Shown here: positions 1-6,581 of the stretch, one piece after another | Numbering within the stretch: the stretch's first letter is position 1 | Layout: every line of letters begins with the position of its first letter | DNA from: an uncultured Ruminococcus sp. | GTDB lineage: Bacteria > Bacillota > Clostridia > Oscillospirales > Acutalibacteraceae | Reading direction: 5' to 3' | Length of the DNA stretch: 16,210 nucleotides | Assembly: GCA_902783065.1 (NCBI GenBank) | Contig: CACZPV010000103.1 | Span: 1-16,210, forward strand | Program-made: the position numbers and the translations under genes | The notes under the pieces: model-generated | What the model was told of the DNA's origin: nothing | What the model saw: only the letters and a program-made list of their open reading frames with translations | Databases searched by the model: none

Positions 1-741
1 GAATTCAATTATATGATAATGCAAAGCTATGATTTTTACTCACTTTTCCAAAGATACGGCTGTAATCTGCAGTTCGGCGGTGATGATCAGTGGAGCAATA
101 TGCTTGGGGGTACTGAACTGATCAGACGCAAACTTGGTAAGGATTCACATGCAATGACCATCAATCTTCTTCTTAATTCAGAAGGCAAGAAAATGGGTAA
201 GACTGAAAAAGGTGCTGTATGGCTTGATCCGGAAAAAACAAGTCCGTTTGATTTCTTCCAGTACTGGAGAAATGTTGCCGATAGTGATGTAATAAAATGC
301 CTGAAAATGCTGACCTTTGTTCCGATTGAGGAAATTGAAGCAATGGAAAAGTGGCAGGGCAGTGAACTGAATAAGGCAAAAGAAATTCTTGCTTATGAGC
401 TGACAAAATTAGTACACGGCGAAGAAGAAGCAAAAAAAGCTCTTGATGGTGCAAAAGCCCTGTTTTCAGCAAAGTCAGATACAGATAATATGCCTTCAAC
501 AGATATTACCGCTGATGATCTGACAGAGGGAAAAATCGGATTGATCGATCTGCTGTTTCTTGTTGGTCTGGTGCCGTCTAAGGCAGAAGCAAGAAGACTT
601 ATTCAGCAGGGCGGTATTTCTGTGAATGATGAAAAAGTAACCGATGTAAAAGCAGAAATCAAGGCAGATGATTTCGGCGAAGGATTTATCGTTATCAAAA
701 AAGGAAAAAAGGTGTTCCATAAGGTAAAGTATAACGGTTAA
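1..741 (+). CDS. tyrS: Tyrosine-tRNA ligase, C-terminal part (5' end outside the window)
   Basis: Class I aminoacyl-tRNA synthetase that charges tRNA-Tyr with tyrosine in the cytoplasm. The reading frame is open from base 1, so the gene begins upstream and the N-terminal HIGH region is missing. The visible part starts in the tyrosine-binding core (FNYM, then GGDDQW near bases 76-96). It contains the KMSKS-class loop as KMGKT (bases 190-204), the form usual in bacterial TyrRS. An S4 RNA-binding domain closes the protein (about bases 530-700, motif LVPSKAEARRLI, then GGISVN). The length after the KMSKS loop fits the family, so the 3' end looks intact. nusB follows after 26 bases with no terminator between, suggesting cotranscription. 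Identity is secure; the start, promoter and any T-box leader cannot be seen. Confidence 0.95.
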   Translation, partial: EFNYMIMQSYDFYSLFQRYGCNLQFGGDDQWSNMLGGTELIRRKLGKDSHAMTINLLLNSEGKKMGKTEKGAVWLDPEKTSPFDFFQYWRNVADSDVIKCLKMLTFVPIEEIEAMEKWQGSELNKAKEILAYELTKLVHGEEEAKKALDGAKALFSAKSDTDNMPSTDITADDLTEGKIGLIDLLFLVGLVPSKAEARRLIQQGGISVNDEKVTDVKAEIKADDFGEGFIVIKKGKKVFHKVKYNG

Positions 742-767
742 AAAAAACAACCGAAAGGAAAATTGCT

Positions 768-1205
768 ATGGGAGAAAATTCTAAAAGCAAAAAGTCAAAA
801 AGGCATGAAGAAAGAGAACTTGCATTCATTCTGTTATTTGAACAGATGGTACAAAAGGATGATATTGAACTGATTATTGCTGATGCCAGGGATGCCAGAG
901 ATGTAGAAGTCGGAAAATATACGAGAACACTGATCAATGGTGTTCTCGAAAAAATGACGGAACTTGACAAACTGATTGAAGAAAACCTGAAGGGTTGGAA
1001 ACTTAACAGAATTTCAAAGGTATCTCTTGTTATTATGAGGGTTGCTGTTTATGAAATGGTGTATGTGGATCAGACACTGATCAAGGTATATATTAATGAG
1101 GCGGTCGAATTGGCGAAAGAGTATGCATCATCCGGTGATAGTGCATTTGTTAACGGTGTTCTGGGTTCGATTGCAAAAAATATAGAAAAAAGCGGTGAGA
1201 ACTGA
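768..1205 (+). CDS. nusB: Transcription antitermination factor NusB
   Basis: NusB binds boxA RNA together with NusE (ribosomal protein S10) and supports antitermination on rRNA operons. The 145-residue product matches the all-helical NusB family. It has the N-terminal RELAFILLFEQ segment and the C-terminal pattern LIKVYINEAVELAKEY followed by FVNGVLGSI, the usual family signature, and its length is normal. The start ATG has an AAAGGA ribosome site 8 bases upstream. The stop TGA shares its last base with the ATG of the next gene (TGATG), so the two are probably translationally coupled. Residues near 42-48 are encoded by an imperfect 9-bp tandem repeat (bases 892-909). A lysine-rich N-terminal tail precedes the domain. 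Confidence 0.95.
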   Translation: MGENSKSKKSKRHEERELAFILLFEQMVQKDDIELIIADARDARDVEVGKYTRTLINGVLEKMTELDKLIEENLKGWKLNRISKVSLVIMRVAVYEMVYVDQTLIKVYINEAVELAKEYASSGDSAFVNGVLGSIAKNIEKSGEN

Positions 1206-2155
1206 TGCCGTATTTTTTGGGAATTGATACCAGTAATTATACTACTTCCGCTTCTGTCTATGACAGCGTAAGCGGTGAAATGATAATGCAGAAAAAGCTT
1301 CTTCCTGTCAGACAGGGAGAGTGCGGTCTGCGTCAGAGTGATGCTGTTTTTCACCATGTGCAGCAGCTGCCGGATGTAATGAATAATCTGATGGATGATT
1401 TTAACGGAAAAATTGCGGCTGTTGGGGTGTCATCACGTCCCCGTGATGTTGAAGGCTCTTATATGCCGTGCTTTACGGTTGGTCTTATGGCAGCAAGGGT
1501 TCTTTCCCAGACAAACAAAATTCCGTATTATACGTTTTCCCATCAATGCGGACATATTGCTGCAGCGTTGTACAGTGCGGGAAAAACAGAATTAATTAAC
1601 CGGAAGTTTCTTGCCTTTCATGTTTCGGGCGGTACAACGGAGGCACTATATGTTTGTCCGGATGAGGATAAAATATTTAACATAAGGCTTGCTGCCGGAA
1701 CACTCGATCTGAATGCCGGTCAGCTGATTGACAGAGTTGGTGTAATGCTTGGGCTGAGCTTTCCGTGCGGAATGGAACTGGAGCGTCTTGCTGCAGCAAA
1801 TTCTGAAAAAGTAAGCGGAATCAGACCGGCATTAAAAAATGCTGACTGCTGTCTTTCGGGAGTGGAAAATATTTGCCGCAGAGCTTACGAAAGCGGCAGA
1901 TCAAAAGAATATACAGCGTCATTGTGCCTTGCGTATATCGAAAAAACTATTGAAAAAATGTGTGACATACTTCTGGAACAGTACGGGAGATTGCCTCTTG
2001 TGTTTGCAGGCGGCGTAATGTCAGATGAAATTATCAGGGACAAACTTCTTGACAAATATGACGCATCTTTTGCAGAACCAATGTATTCGTCAGACAATGC
2101 TTCCGGGACAGCATATTTATGCAGTATTAAGTATTCAGCCGAAAACGGTGTATAA
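1205..2155 (+). CDS. Kae1/TsaD-family (peptidase M22-like) protein, divergent paralogue
   Basis: A 316-residue ASKHA-fold protein related to TsaD/Kae1, the enzyme that makes N6-threonylcarbamoyl-adenosine in tRNA. Visible family features are the N-terminal phosphate loop (FLGIDTSNYTTSA, residues 4-16), the metal-binding HxxxH as HQCGH (residues 113-117), an SGGTTE loop (141-146), a DLNAGQLIDRVG segment and the C-terminal AGGVMSD and SSDNASGTA motifs. It differs from true TsaD at several canonical places: SGGHT is SGGTT and the start is DTSNYTTS rather than ETSCDET. I infer a paralogue of the 'peptidase M22 / Kae1-like' type found in Clostridia and not the cell's main TsaD; its substrate is unknown. 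A GGTGAG site lies 5 bases before the ATG, and the gene overlaps nusB by one base. A long stem-loop covers its stop codon. Confidence 0.8.
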   Translation: MPYFLGIDTSNYTTSASVYDSVSGEMIMQKKLLPVRQGECGLRQSDAVFHHVQQLPDVMNNLMDDFNGKIAAVGVSSRPRDVEGSYMPCFTVGLMAARVLSQTNKIPYYTFSHQCGHIAAALYSAGKTELINRKFLAFHVSGGTTEALYVCPDEDKIFNIRLAAGTLDLNAGQLIDRVGVMLGLSFPCGMELERLAAANSEKVSGIRPALKNADCCLSGVENICRRAYESGRSKEYTASLCLAYIEKTIEKMCDILLEQYGRLPLVFAGGVMSDEIIRDKLLDKYDASFAEPMYSSDNASGTAYLCSIKYSAENGV

Positions 2156-2172
2156 TTACACCTGTTTTCGGC
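2138..2172 (+). terminator. Stem-loop over the stop codon of the Kae1-like gene (weak terminator or 3' stabiliser)
   Basis: The arms GCCGAAAAC/GTTTTCGGC (2138-2146 and 2164-2172) continue inward as GGTGTA/TACACC (2147-2152 and 2157-2162). This makes a 15-bp stem with one bulged T and a four-base loop that contains the start of the TAA stop. The following bases (ATAAAATTAAGG) are not a proper T-run, so intrinsic termination may be inefficient. It could instead protect the mRNA 3' end. Confidence 0.6.
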
Positions 2173-2202
2173 ATAAAATTAAGGAATCGATGATTGATTC
2201 AT

Positions 2203-2364
2203 CAGGCGATATAAAATCCACCTGAAAGTCAAAAAGTAGTCATTTTCGCCGTATGATCGGAAGAAATGGCACATGTAAGCGGAAAAAATGTAAAATGACA
2301 GATCATTTAAACCGTAATAAAAATGATTTTCTGAATTTTGCAATCGACATAAAGCTATAATAAT
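2203..2364. repeat. MITE-like repeat, copy A1 (degenerate)
   Basis: The left end CAGGCGATATAAAA resembles the left end of copies A2 and B. The right end TTTTGCAATCGAC is its imperfect inverse, followed by AAAGCTATAATAAT. The interior (for example GAAAGTCAAAAAG, then GTCATTTTCG) aligns with both other copies at the same relative positions. The GC hairpin of A2 is absent from this copy. No protein-coding capacity is seen. The exact ends are uncertain because the copy has diverged. Confidence 0.55.
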
Positions 2365-2576
2365 CAGCCGATTGTAAAAAGGCAGGGTTTGTGCCGCCTG
2401 CGGCGGCACAAACCCCGTCCCGAAAGTTTAAAAGAAGTTGTTTCCAACGCAAAAGCTACGAAAATGACGGATTACAGCAGAGAAGAATTGTAAAAAACAT
2501 GATATCAAAAAACCGCATGGATAAAGGAGTTTCAGACTTTTACAATCGACTGAAAGCTATAAAAGCTATAATAATT
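2365..2576. repeat. MITE-like repeat, copy A2 (complete)
   Basis: It begins CAGCCGATTGTAAAA (2365-2379) and ends TTTTACAATCGACTG (2538-2552), an inverted pair matching at 14 of 15 positions. The tail AAAGCTATA...TAATAATT (2553-2576) also follows copy A1. Inside lies a perfect 14-bp GC-rich hairpin (2385-2415). The bases at 2366-2383 and 2454-2468 are identical to copy B after recN. The element ends only a few bases from the glmM ribosome site and carries a TATAAT at 2567-2572. No transposase is present, so it would be non-autonomous if mobile. Confidence 0.7.
2385..2415. repeat. Perfect 14-bp GC-rich hairpin inside copy A2
   Basis: GGGTTTGTGCCGCC (2385-2398) pairs perfectly with GGCGGCACAAACCC (2402-2415) around a three-base loop. 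There is no T-run after it, so it is not a standard terminator. The equivalent slot holds a much shorter hairpin in copy B and nothing in copy A1. Confidence 0.75.
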
Positions 2577-2592
2577 AAAAGGAGAGCAGATT

Positions 2593-3945
2593 ATGGGCAG
2601 ATTATTCGGAACGGACGGTGCGAGAGGTGTAGCTAATTCAGAACTTACGGTAGAACTTGCTACCAATATCGGCAGAGCCGCTGCCATGGTGTTAACAGAA
2701 AGCAGCAGCGACAAGCATCCGAAGGTACTGATCGGAAAAGATACCAGGGTTTCTTCAGATATGCTTGAAGGAGCATTGACAGCCGGACTTTGTTCTGTAG
2801 GGGCAGATGTTGTTCTGCTTGGAGCAGTGCCAACGCCGACAGTTGCATATCTTGTAAGAAAATATAATGCGGATGCGGGATTTATGATTTCAGCATCACA
2901 TAACCCTTTTGAGTTTAACGGTATAAAGATTTTTGCTTCTACCGGCTACAAACTCCCGGATGCTATGGAAGAAGAAATTGAGTCTATTGTACTTGACAGC
3001 GCAAAACCTTATCCGCAGCCTACGGGAAGCGGACTTGGCAAGGTGATACGTGCAGAAAGTGCAGTCGATGATTATATTGATTATGTTGCTGGTACTGTAT
3101 CAGATAAACTTGACGGAATGAAGATTGCGATAGATTGTTCTAACGGCAGTTCAAGTGTTACGGCAGAAAAACTGTTTACAAAGCTTGGTGCAGAATGTTT
3201 TATGCTTTCTGACAAACCGGACGGCATTAATATCAACGATAATTGCGGCTCCACACATATGGAAAATCTACAGAAGTTTGTTGTCGAAAACAAGCTTGAT
3301 CTTGGGGTTGCATTTGACGGTGATGCTGACAGATGTCTTGCGGTTGATGAAAACGGCGAAATGATAGACGGTGATTTTATCATGGCTATTTGTTCGCTTG
3401 ATTGTGCATCACGTAAGAAGCTTAGTAAAAATGCGGTCGTGGGAACAGTAATGTCCAATATGGGCTTTTCAAGATTCTGCCGGGATAACGGATTGAATTA
3501 TGTTGCTGCAAATGTCGGCGACAGATATGTATTGGAAGAAATGCTTAAAAACGGTTATAATTTCGGCGGTGAGCAGTCGGGACATGTCATTTTCCTTGAT
3601 TATGCTACAACCGGAGATGGTCAGCTTACGGCTGCACAACTATTGAGTATCGTGAACCGCCGTCAGGCAAAACTCTCTGATATTGCAACACTTATGACCC
3701 GCTATCCGCAGGTACTTGTGAATGTCAGAGTTACCCCTGAAGGAAAAATGAAATATGCACAGGACGAAGATATTAAAGCAAAAATCATAAGTGTGGAAAA
3801 AGAACTTGGTGAGGATGGAAGAATCCTTGTCAGACTTTCCGGAACAGAGCCGCTTGTCAGAGTAATGCTGGAAGGTCTTGACGAAGCATTGATCAATAGA
3901 CTTGCAAATGAAACGGCAGATTTGATTAAGCAAAAAATAGGATGA
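2593..3945 (+). CDS. glmM: Phosphoglucosamine mutase
   Basis: Converts glucosamine-6-phosphate to glucosamine-1-phosphate, the step before UDP-GlcNAc, and so feeds peptidoglycan synthesis in the cytoplasm. The 450 residues show the four expected domains: N-terminal GRLFGTDGARG, the phosphoserine loop ISASHNP with catalytic Ser102, the metal site DGDADR (residues 242-247), the sugar-binding GGEQSG (325-330), and the C-terminal phosphate-binding RLSGTEPLVR (414-423). No key residue is missing and the length is normal. The ATG has GGAGAG 6 bases upstream. The gene sits right after the tandem repeats, whose TATAAT (2567-2572) is so close that transcription from it would leave only a very short leader; the true promoter is unclear. 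No convincing terminator follows. Confidence 0.97.
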   Translation: MGRLFGTDGARGVANSELTVELATNIGRAAAMVLTESSSDKHPKVLIGKDTRVSSDMLEGALTAGLCSVGADVVLLGAVPTPTVAYLVRKYNADAGFMISASHNPFEFNGIKIFASTGYKLPDAMEEEIESIVLDSAKPYPQPTGSGLGKVIRAESAVDDYIDYVAGTVSDKLDGMKIAIDCSNGSSSVTAEKLFTKLGAECFMLSDKPDGININDNCGSTHMENLQKFVVENKLDLGVAFDGDADRCLAVDENGEMIDGDFIMAICSLDCASRKKLSKNAVVGTVMSNMGFSRFCRDNGLNYVAANVGDRYVLEEMLKNGYNFGGEQSGHVIFLDYATTGDGQLTAAQLLSIVNRRQAKLSDIATLMTRYPQVLVNVRVTPEGKMKYAQDEDIKAKIISVEKELGEDGRILVRLSGTEPLVRVMLEGLDEALINRLANETADLIKQKIG

Positions 3946-4023
3946 TATTTGTCTAAATTATACAAATTGAAATACAAAAAACTATAAAAATTCTCTTTTG
4001 TAAAAATCACCAAATTCAAATTT

Positions 4024-4035
4024 ATGTGCTATAAT
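4024..4035 (+). promoter_or_regulatory. Extended -10 promoter for the glycosyltransferase-like gene
   Basis: TATAAT at 4030-4035 is preceded by TGC (4027-4029), forming an extended -10. There is no good -35 hexamer at 17 bp, which extended -10 promoters tolerate. Start would be near 4042, giving a leader of about 25 nt with GGAG at 4053-4056 before the ATG at 4067. Confidence 0.5.
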
Positions 4036-4066
4036 AGGTATAAGACATGAATGGAGTTGTAGCACT

Positions 4067-5008
4067 ATGTCAGATGTTGATCTTTCGATAATTATACCTG
4101 CCAGGAACAATAAAGTTAAAAATGCTTCAATTATAGAAATGATTGCAGATGAAACCCGCAGCTTTAATGTGGAATTTATTGTAATAGACCTTAATTCCAC
4201 TGACGGCGGTGTTCTTGATGCACTTGATATGATGAAAAGCTCGAACCTTAAAGGTACTGTGATACAATGTGGAAATGATACGGTTAGTACTGCGCTGAAT
4301 ACCGGTATAAACAGGTCGAAAGGTAAATATATTACCTTTGTTTACCCTACAAGGCTTTATAAAAACTATATTAATGATTATATGAAAGGCGCCGAAGAAA
4401 AAAAGGCTGAATTTGTATTTGCTGTTCCATCATCAAATGACACAGGTCACAAGGATCTGATACCCGATGGAATAAAAGGAACGGATATCGTTGTCAGATT
4501 GATTCGCTCATCCATATATATGGATTTTACCGCCGTTCTTTTTCAAAGGGAATTTCTGCTGAAAAACAACATCAGGTTTTATGAGGAATGTACCCTTGGA
4601 TATGCGGAAGCATTTATTTACAATTCACTGCTCAATAATCCTGTTATCGCCTGTGTGGATATGGAGATCGAACGGGATTATGTCAACAGTCTTATAAAGG
4701 GCAGTAATTCCGGAGCAAGCAATAATTGCTTTGAACGGCTGGATGCAATGATAAAGGTTGCGGAAAATGCAAGACTGCTTTATAAAGACGATACGGTTCT
4801 TAATGAAGCGTTTGAATATCAGAAGCTGCCCGCAGTTATTGTTAATTGTATAGATAAGCTTCTTGATGAGGGCTTTAATAAGACTTCTATAAGAAAACTT
4901 CTTAAAAACAAAGGCTATGAGGATTATATGAAGATTTCCGGCAGTACTGATGATGATCTTAAGAAAAAGGTTGTCGAATGGAAGTTTATGCCATGGCTTT
5001 ACAGATAA
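4067..5008 (+). CDS. Family-2 glycosyltransferase-like protein lacking the DxD motif
   Basis: A 313-residue protein whose first 110 residues follow the GT-A fold of family-2 glycosyltransferases: LSIIIPARNN (6-15), EFIVIDLNSTDGG (36-48, the usual DDGSxDGT strand-turn) and ALNTGINRSKGKYITF (76-91). Where active enzymes have the metal-binding DxD (as in FLDSDD), this protein reads VYPTRLY (92-98) with no acidic pair. The later RREFLxxNxIRF-type segment is present as QREFLLKNNIRF, but the usual GED that follows is not evident. No signal peptide or membrane segment is visible, and the protein ends in a lysine-rich helix and MPWLYR. I recognise the fold but not a substrate; it may be an inactive or metal-independent member. 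It is a single-gene unit, with its own promoter and a strong terminator. Confidence 0.7.
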   Translation: MSDVDLSIIIPARNNKVKNASIIEMIADETRSFNVEFIVIDLNSTDGGVLDALDMMKSSNLKGTVIQCGNDTVSTALNTGINRSKGKYITFVYPTRLYKNYINDYMKGAEEKKAEFVFAVPSSNDTGHKDLIPDGIKGTDIVVRLIRSSIYMDFTAVLFQREFLLKNNIRFYEECTLGYAEAFIYNSLLNNPVIACVDMEIERDYVNSLIKGSNSGASNNCFERLDAMIKVAENARLLYKDDTVLNEAFEYQKLPAVIVNCIDKLLDEGFNKTSIRKLLKNKGYEDYMKISGSTDDDLKKKVVEWKFMPWLYR

Positions 5009-5014
5009 TTGATG

Positions 5015-5064
5015 ATTCCTGTTTCCGGACCATTGTATGTGGAGGTTGAAACAGGAATTTTTTT
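5015..5064 (+). terminator. Rho-independent terminator after the glycosyltransferase-like gene
   Basis: ATTCCTGTTTC (5015-5025) pairs perfectly with GAAACAGGAAT (5048-5058), an 11-bp stem, followed immediately by a run of T to 5064. It starts 7 bases after the stop codon. Confidence 0.9.
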
Positions 5065-5082
5065 ATAATTAAAGAGATACTG

Positions 5083-5111
5083 TTGAACTAAATTTAAAAA
5101 TATAGTATAAT
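5083..5111 (+). promoter_or_regulatory. Strong sigma-A-type promoter upstream of ruvC
   Basis: TTGAAC (5083-5088), a 17-bp spacer and TATAAT (5106-5111). Predicted start is near 5118, leaving a leader of about 160 nt. The GAAC in the -35 is not part of a full LexA box: the partner GTTC is replaced by TTTA. Confidence 0.75.
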
Positions 5112-5117
5112 TAAAAA

Positions 5118-5277
5118 GTATTGAATAAATCATGTACCTGAATCCGTGAAATCCGGAAAGGCTTGACTTCACGGATTCAGGATGTATCAAATTCATCAGG
5201 AAACTGTAAGCGGCTTCCTATGGTGATCTGCCCCCTGCAAAGATGACGGGACACCAAATAATAAGGAATGGAAATGT
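5118..5277 (+). other. Structured leader of ruvC
   Basis: The first stem is CCTGAATCCGTGAA (5137-5150) with TTCACGGATTCAGG (5168-5181), a perfect 14-bp pair around a 17-base loop and without a T-run. Downstream, TGGTG (5221-5225) can pair with CACCA (5252-5256), and ATCT (5226-5229) with AGAT (5241-5244). I recognise no known riboswitch class. Part of the second region resembles the dxs leader. Confidence 0.5.
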
Positions 5278-5802
5278 ATGAGAGTTTTAGGAATCGACCC
5301 CGGTTATGCCATTGTTGGTTATGGTGTGATAGATTACAGCGGGGGACGTTATCAGTCAGTGGATTACGGCGCAATTACTACGGATGCCGGTATGCCTTTT
5401 CCACAGCGGCTTCAGTATATTTATAATCAATTGGTTGCGGTTATTATCGAGCATGATCCGGATGAAATGGCAATCGAACGTCTGTATTTTCAGAATAACC
5501 AGAAAACAGCCATAGATGTGGCACAGGCAAGAGGTGTGATTCTTCTCGCAGCACAGATGAATAATCTGTCGGTCAGTGAGTATACGCCTTTGCAGGTTAA
5601 ATCTGCAGTAACCGGATTTGGTCAGGCAAAAAAGCCGCAGGTGATGGAAATGACCAGAAGACTTCTGAAACTTGAAAAAGTTCCGAAACCTGACGATACA
5701 GCAGATGCCCTTGCAATGGCAATCTGTCATGCACAATGTTCGGGAACAAAGCTGCGGAATCTTCTGAACAGCAAAAGTACGAATATTAAATACAACAGAT
5801 GA
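5278..5802 (+). CDS. ruvC: Crossover junction endodeoxyribonuclease RuvC
   Basis: Resolves Holliday junctions by symmetric cleavage as a dimer in the RuvABC resolvasome. The 174-residue sequence has the RNase H-like acidic active site: Asp7 in GIDPG, Glu67 in IERLYF, and Asp140/Asp143 in PDDTADALA. The conserved FGQAKKPQV region (residues 114-122) is also present. The length is normal; the last 20 residues are polar and variable. The ATG is the first in-frame start with an AAGGA site about 10 bases upstream; nearby ATGs are out of frame. A strong promoter and structured leader precede it. ruvA lies 158 bases further on with no T-run terminator between, so one transcript from ruvC to ispA is likely. 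Confidence 0.96.
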   Translation: MRVLGIDPGYAIVGYGVIDYSGGRYQSVDYGAITTDAGMPFPQRLQYIYNQLVAVIIEHDPDEMAIERLYFQNNQKTAIDVAQARGVILLAAQMNNLSVSEYTPLQVKSAVTGFGQAKKPQVMEMTRRLLKLEKVPKPDDTADALAMAICHAQCSGTKLRNLLNSKSTNIKYNR

Positions 5803-5960
5803 ATAACGGTGGAAATCCTGAATCCGTAAAGTTCACATGATGAATTATAAAAGACCTTCCGGTTTCATCGTGTCCATGCTGCGTACATGCGCATATGCAT
5901 GGAAAAAGGGATTTCAGACTTTCATAATTGGTTATTTTATCATAATTAAAGGAGTTACCA
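5803..5960 (+). other. ruvC-ruvA intergenic region with a stem-loop and repeat remnants
   Basis: A hairpin at 5874-5902 has CCATGC/GCATGG outer arms and a TGCG/CGCA inner stem with a three-base bulge. Bases 5815-5832 match the inverse of the ruvC leader stem (5166-5183) at 17 of 18 positions. Bases 5901-5954 resemble the right end of repeat copy A2 (shared TTTCAGACTTT and a closing ATAATTAAA-GGAG). I see no convincing promoter or terminator. Confidence 0.45.
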
Positions 5961-6569
5961 ATGATATATAGTTTAAACGGTACAATAATACATACTGAAC
6001 CAAATGCTGTGGTGATTGAATGTGGCGGAGTAGGCTATAAATGTCTGACGACCATGAATACTTTGTCTAAACTACCTAAAACAGGGGAAACAGCAATGGT
6101 ATATACCCACATGATTGTCAGAGAAGATGCAGTAGAACTTTGCGGCTTTGCTGATCCGAGTGAGTTGAATTGTTTTAAACTTCTGACAACGATCAGCGGT
6201 GTGGGTGCAAAAGTAGCAATTGCCATTCTGTCGGCACTGTCACCGGAACAAATTGCTCTGGCAGTGTCTTCTGACGACAGCAAAACGCTGACAAAAGCCA
6301 GTGGAGTAGGGAATAAGCTGGCACAGAGAATTATTCTGGAACTGAAAGATAAGGTGAAAAAACTGGTACCCTCCGGTATTGTTTCGGTTTCGACAGGAAA
6401 TACTGCCGGCATTCCTGCTGCATCAGGCAATGTAGAAAAGGCAATAGGAGCATTGGCAGTACTCGGCTATTCTCCGGATGAGGCAACTCCGTTTATGAAT
6501 AATGTTGACCCCGGCTGGCCTGTAGAAAAAATTATCGGTGAAACATTAAAGGCAATAGGAAGAAAATAA
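5961..6569 (+). CDS. ruvA: Holliday junction DNA helicase subunit RuvA
   Basis: RuvA binds the four-way junction and loads the RuvB motor for branch migration. The 202-residue protein shows the three-part layout. An OB-fold N-terminus (MIYSLNGTI, about 1-62) comes first. Then come two helix-hairpin-helix motifs (TISGVGAKVA near 77-86 and ASGVGNKLAQRI near 113-124). A small C-terminal domain that contacts RuvB (AIGALAVLGYSPDEA) is separated by a Gly/Ser/Ala-rich linker. Length and motifs are normal. The ATG has GGAG 6 bases upstream. ruvB starts 12 bases after the stop. Function is assigned with high confidence. Confidence 0.96.
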   Translation: MIYSLNGTIIHTEPNAVVIECGGVGYKCLTTMNTLSKLPKTGETAMVYTHMIVREDAVELCGFADPSELNCFKLLTTISGVGAKVAIAILSALSPEQIALAVSSDDSKTLTKASGVGNKLAQRIILELKDKVKKLVPSGIVSVSTGNTAGIPAASGNVEKAIGALAVLGYSPDEATPFMNNVDPGWPVEKIIGETLKAIGRK

Positions 6570-6581
6570 AGGGTAAACGAA

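Noticed and set aside
892..909. Imperfect 9-bp tandem repeat in nusB (ADARDARD)
   Set aside because: Short, imperfect and in a variable part of the protein; likely ordinary slippage or chance.
2352..2561. AAAGCTATA on both sides of repeat A2 as a target-site duplication
   Set aside because: On the left it does not abut the inverted end, and the same tail follows copy A1, so it is more likely part of the repeat itself.
5083..5096. GAAC in the ruvC -35 as half of a Firmicutes LexA (SOS) box
   Set aside because: The required GTTC partner four bases on is TTTA. No full GAAC-N4-GTTC was noticed near ruvC, ruvA or recN.
5182..5226. 14-codon ORF in the ruvC leader as a leader peptide
   Set aside because: No credible ribosome site precedes its ATG, and the codons show no regulatory run.
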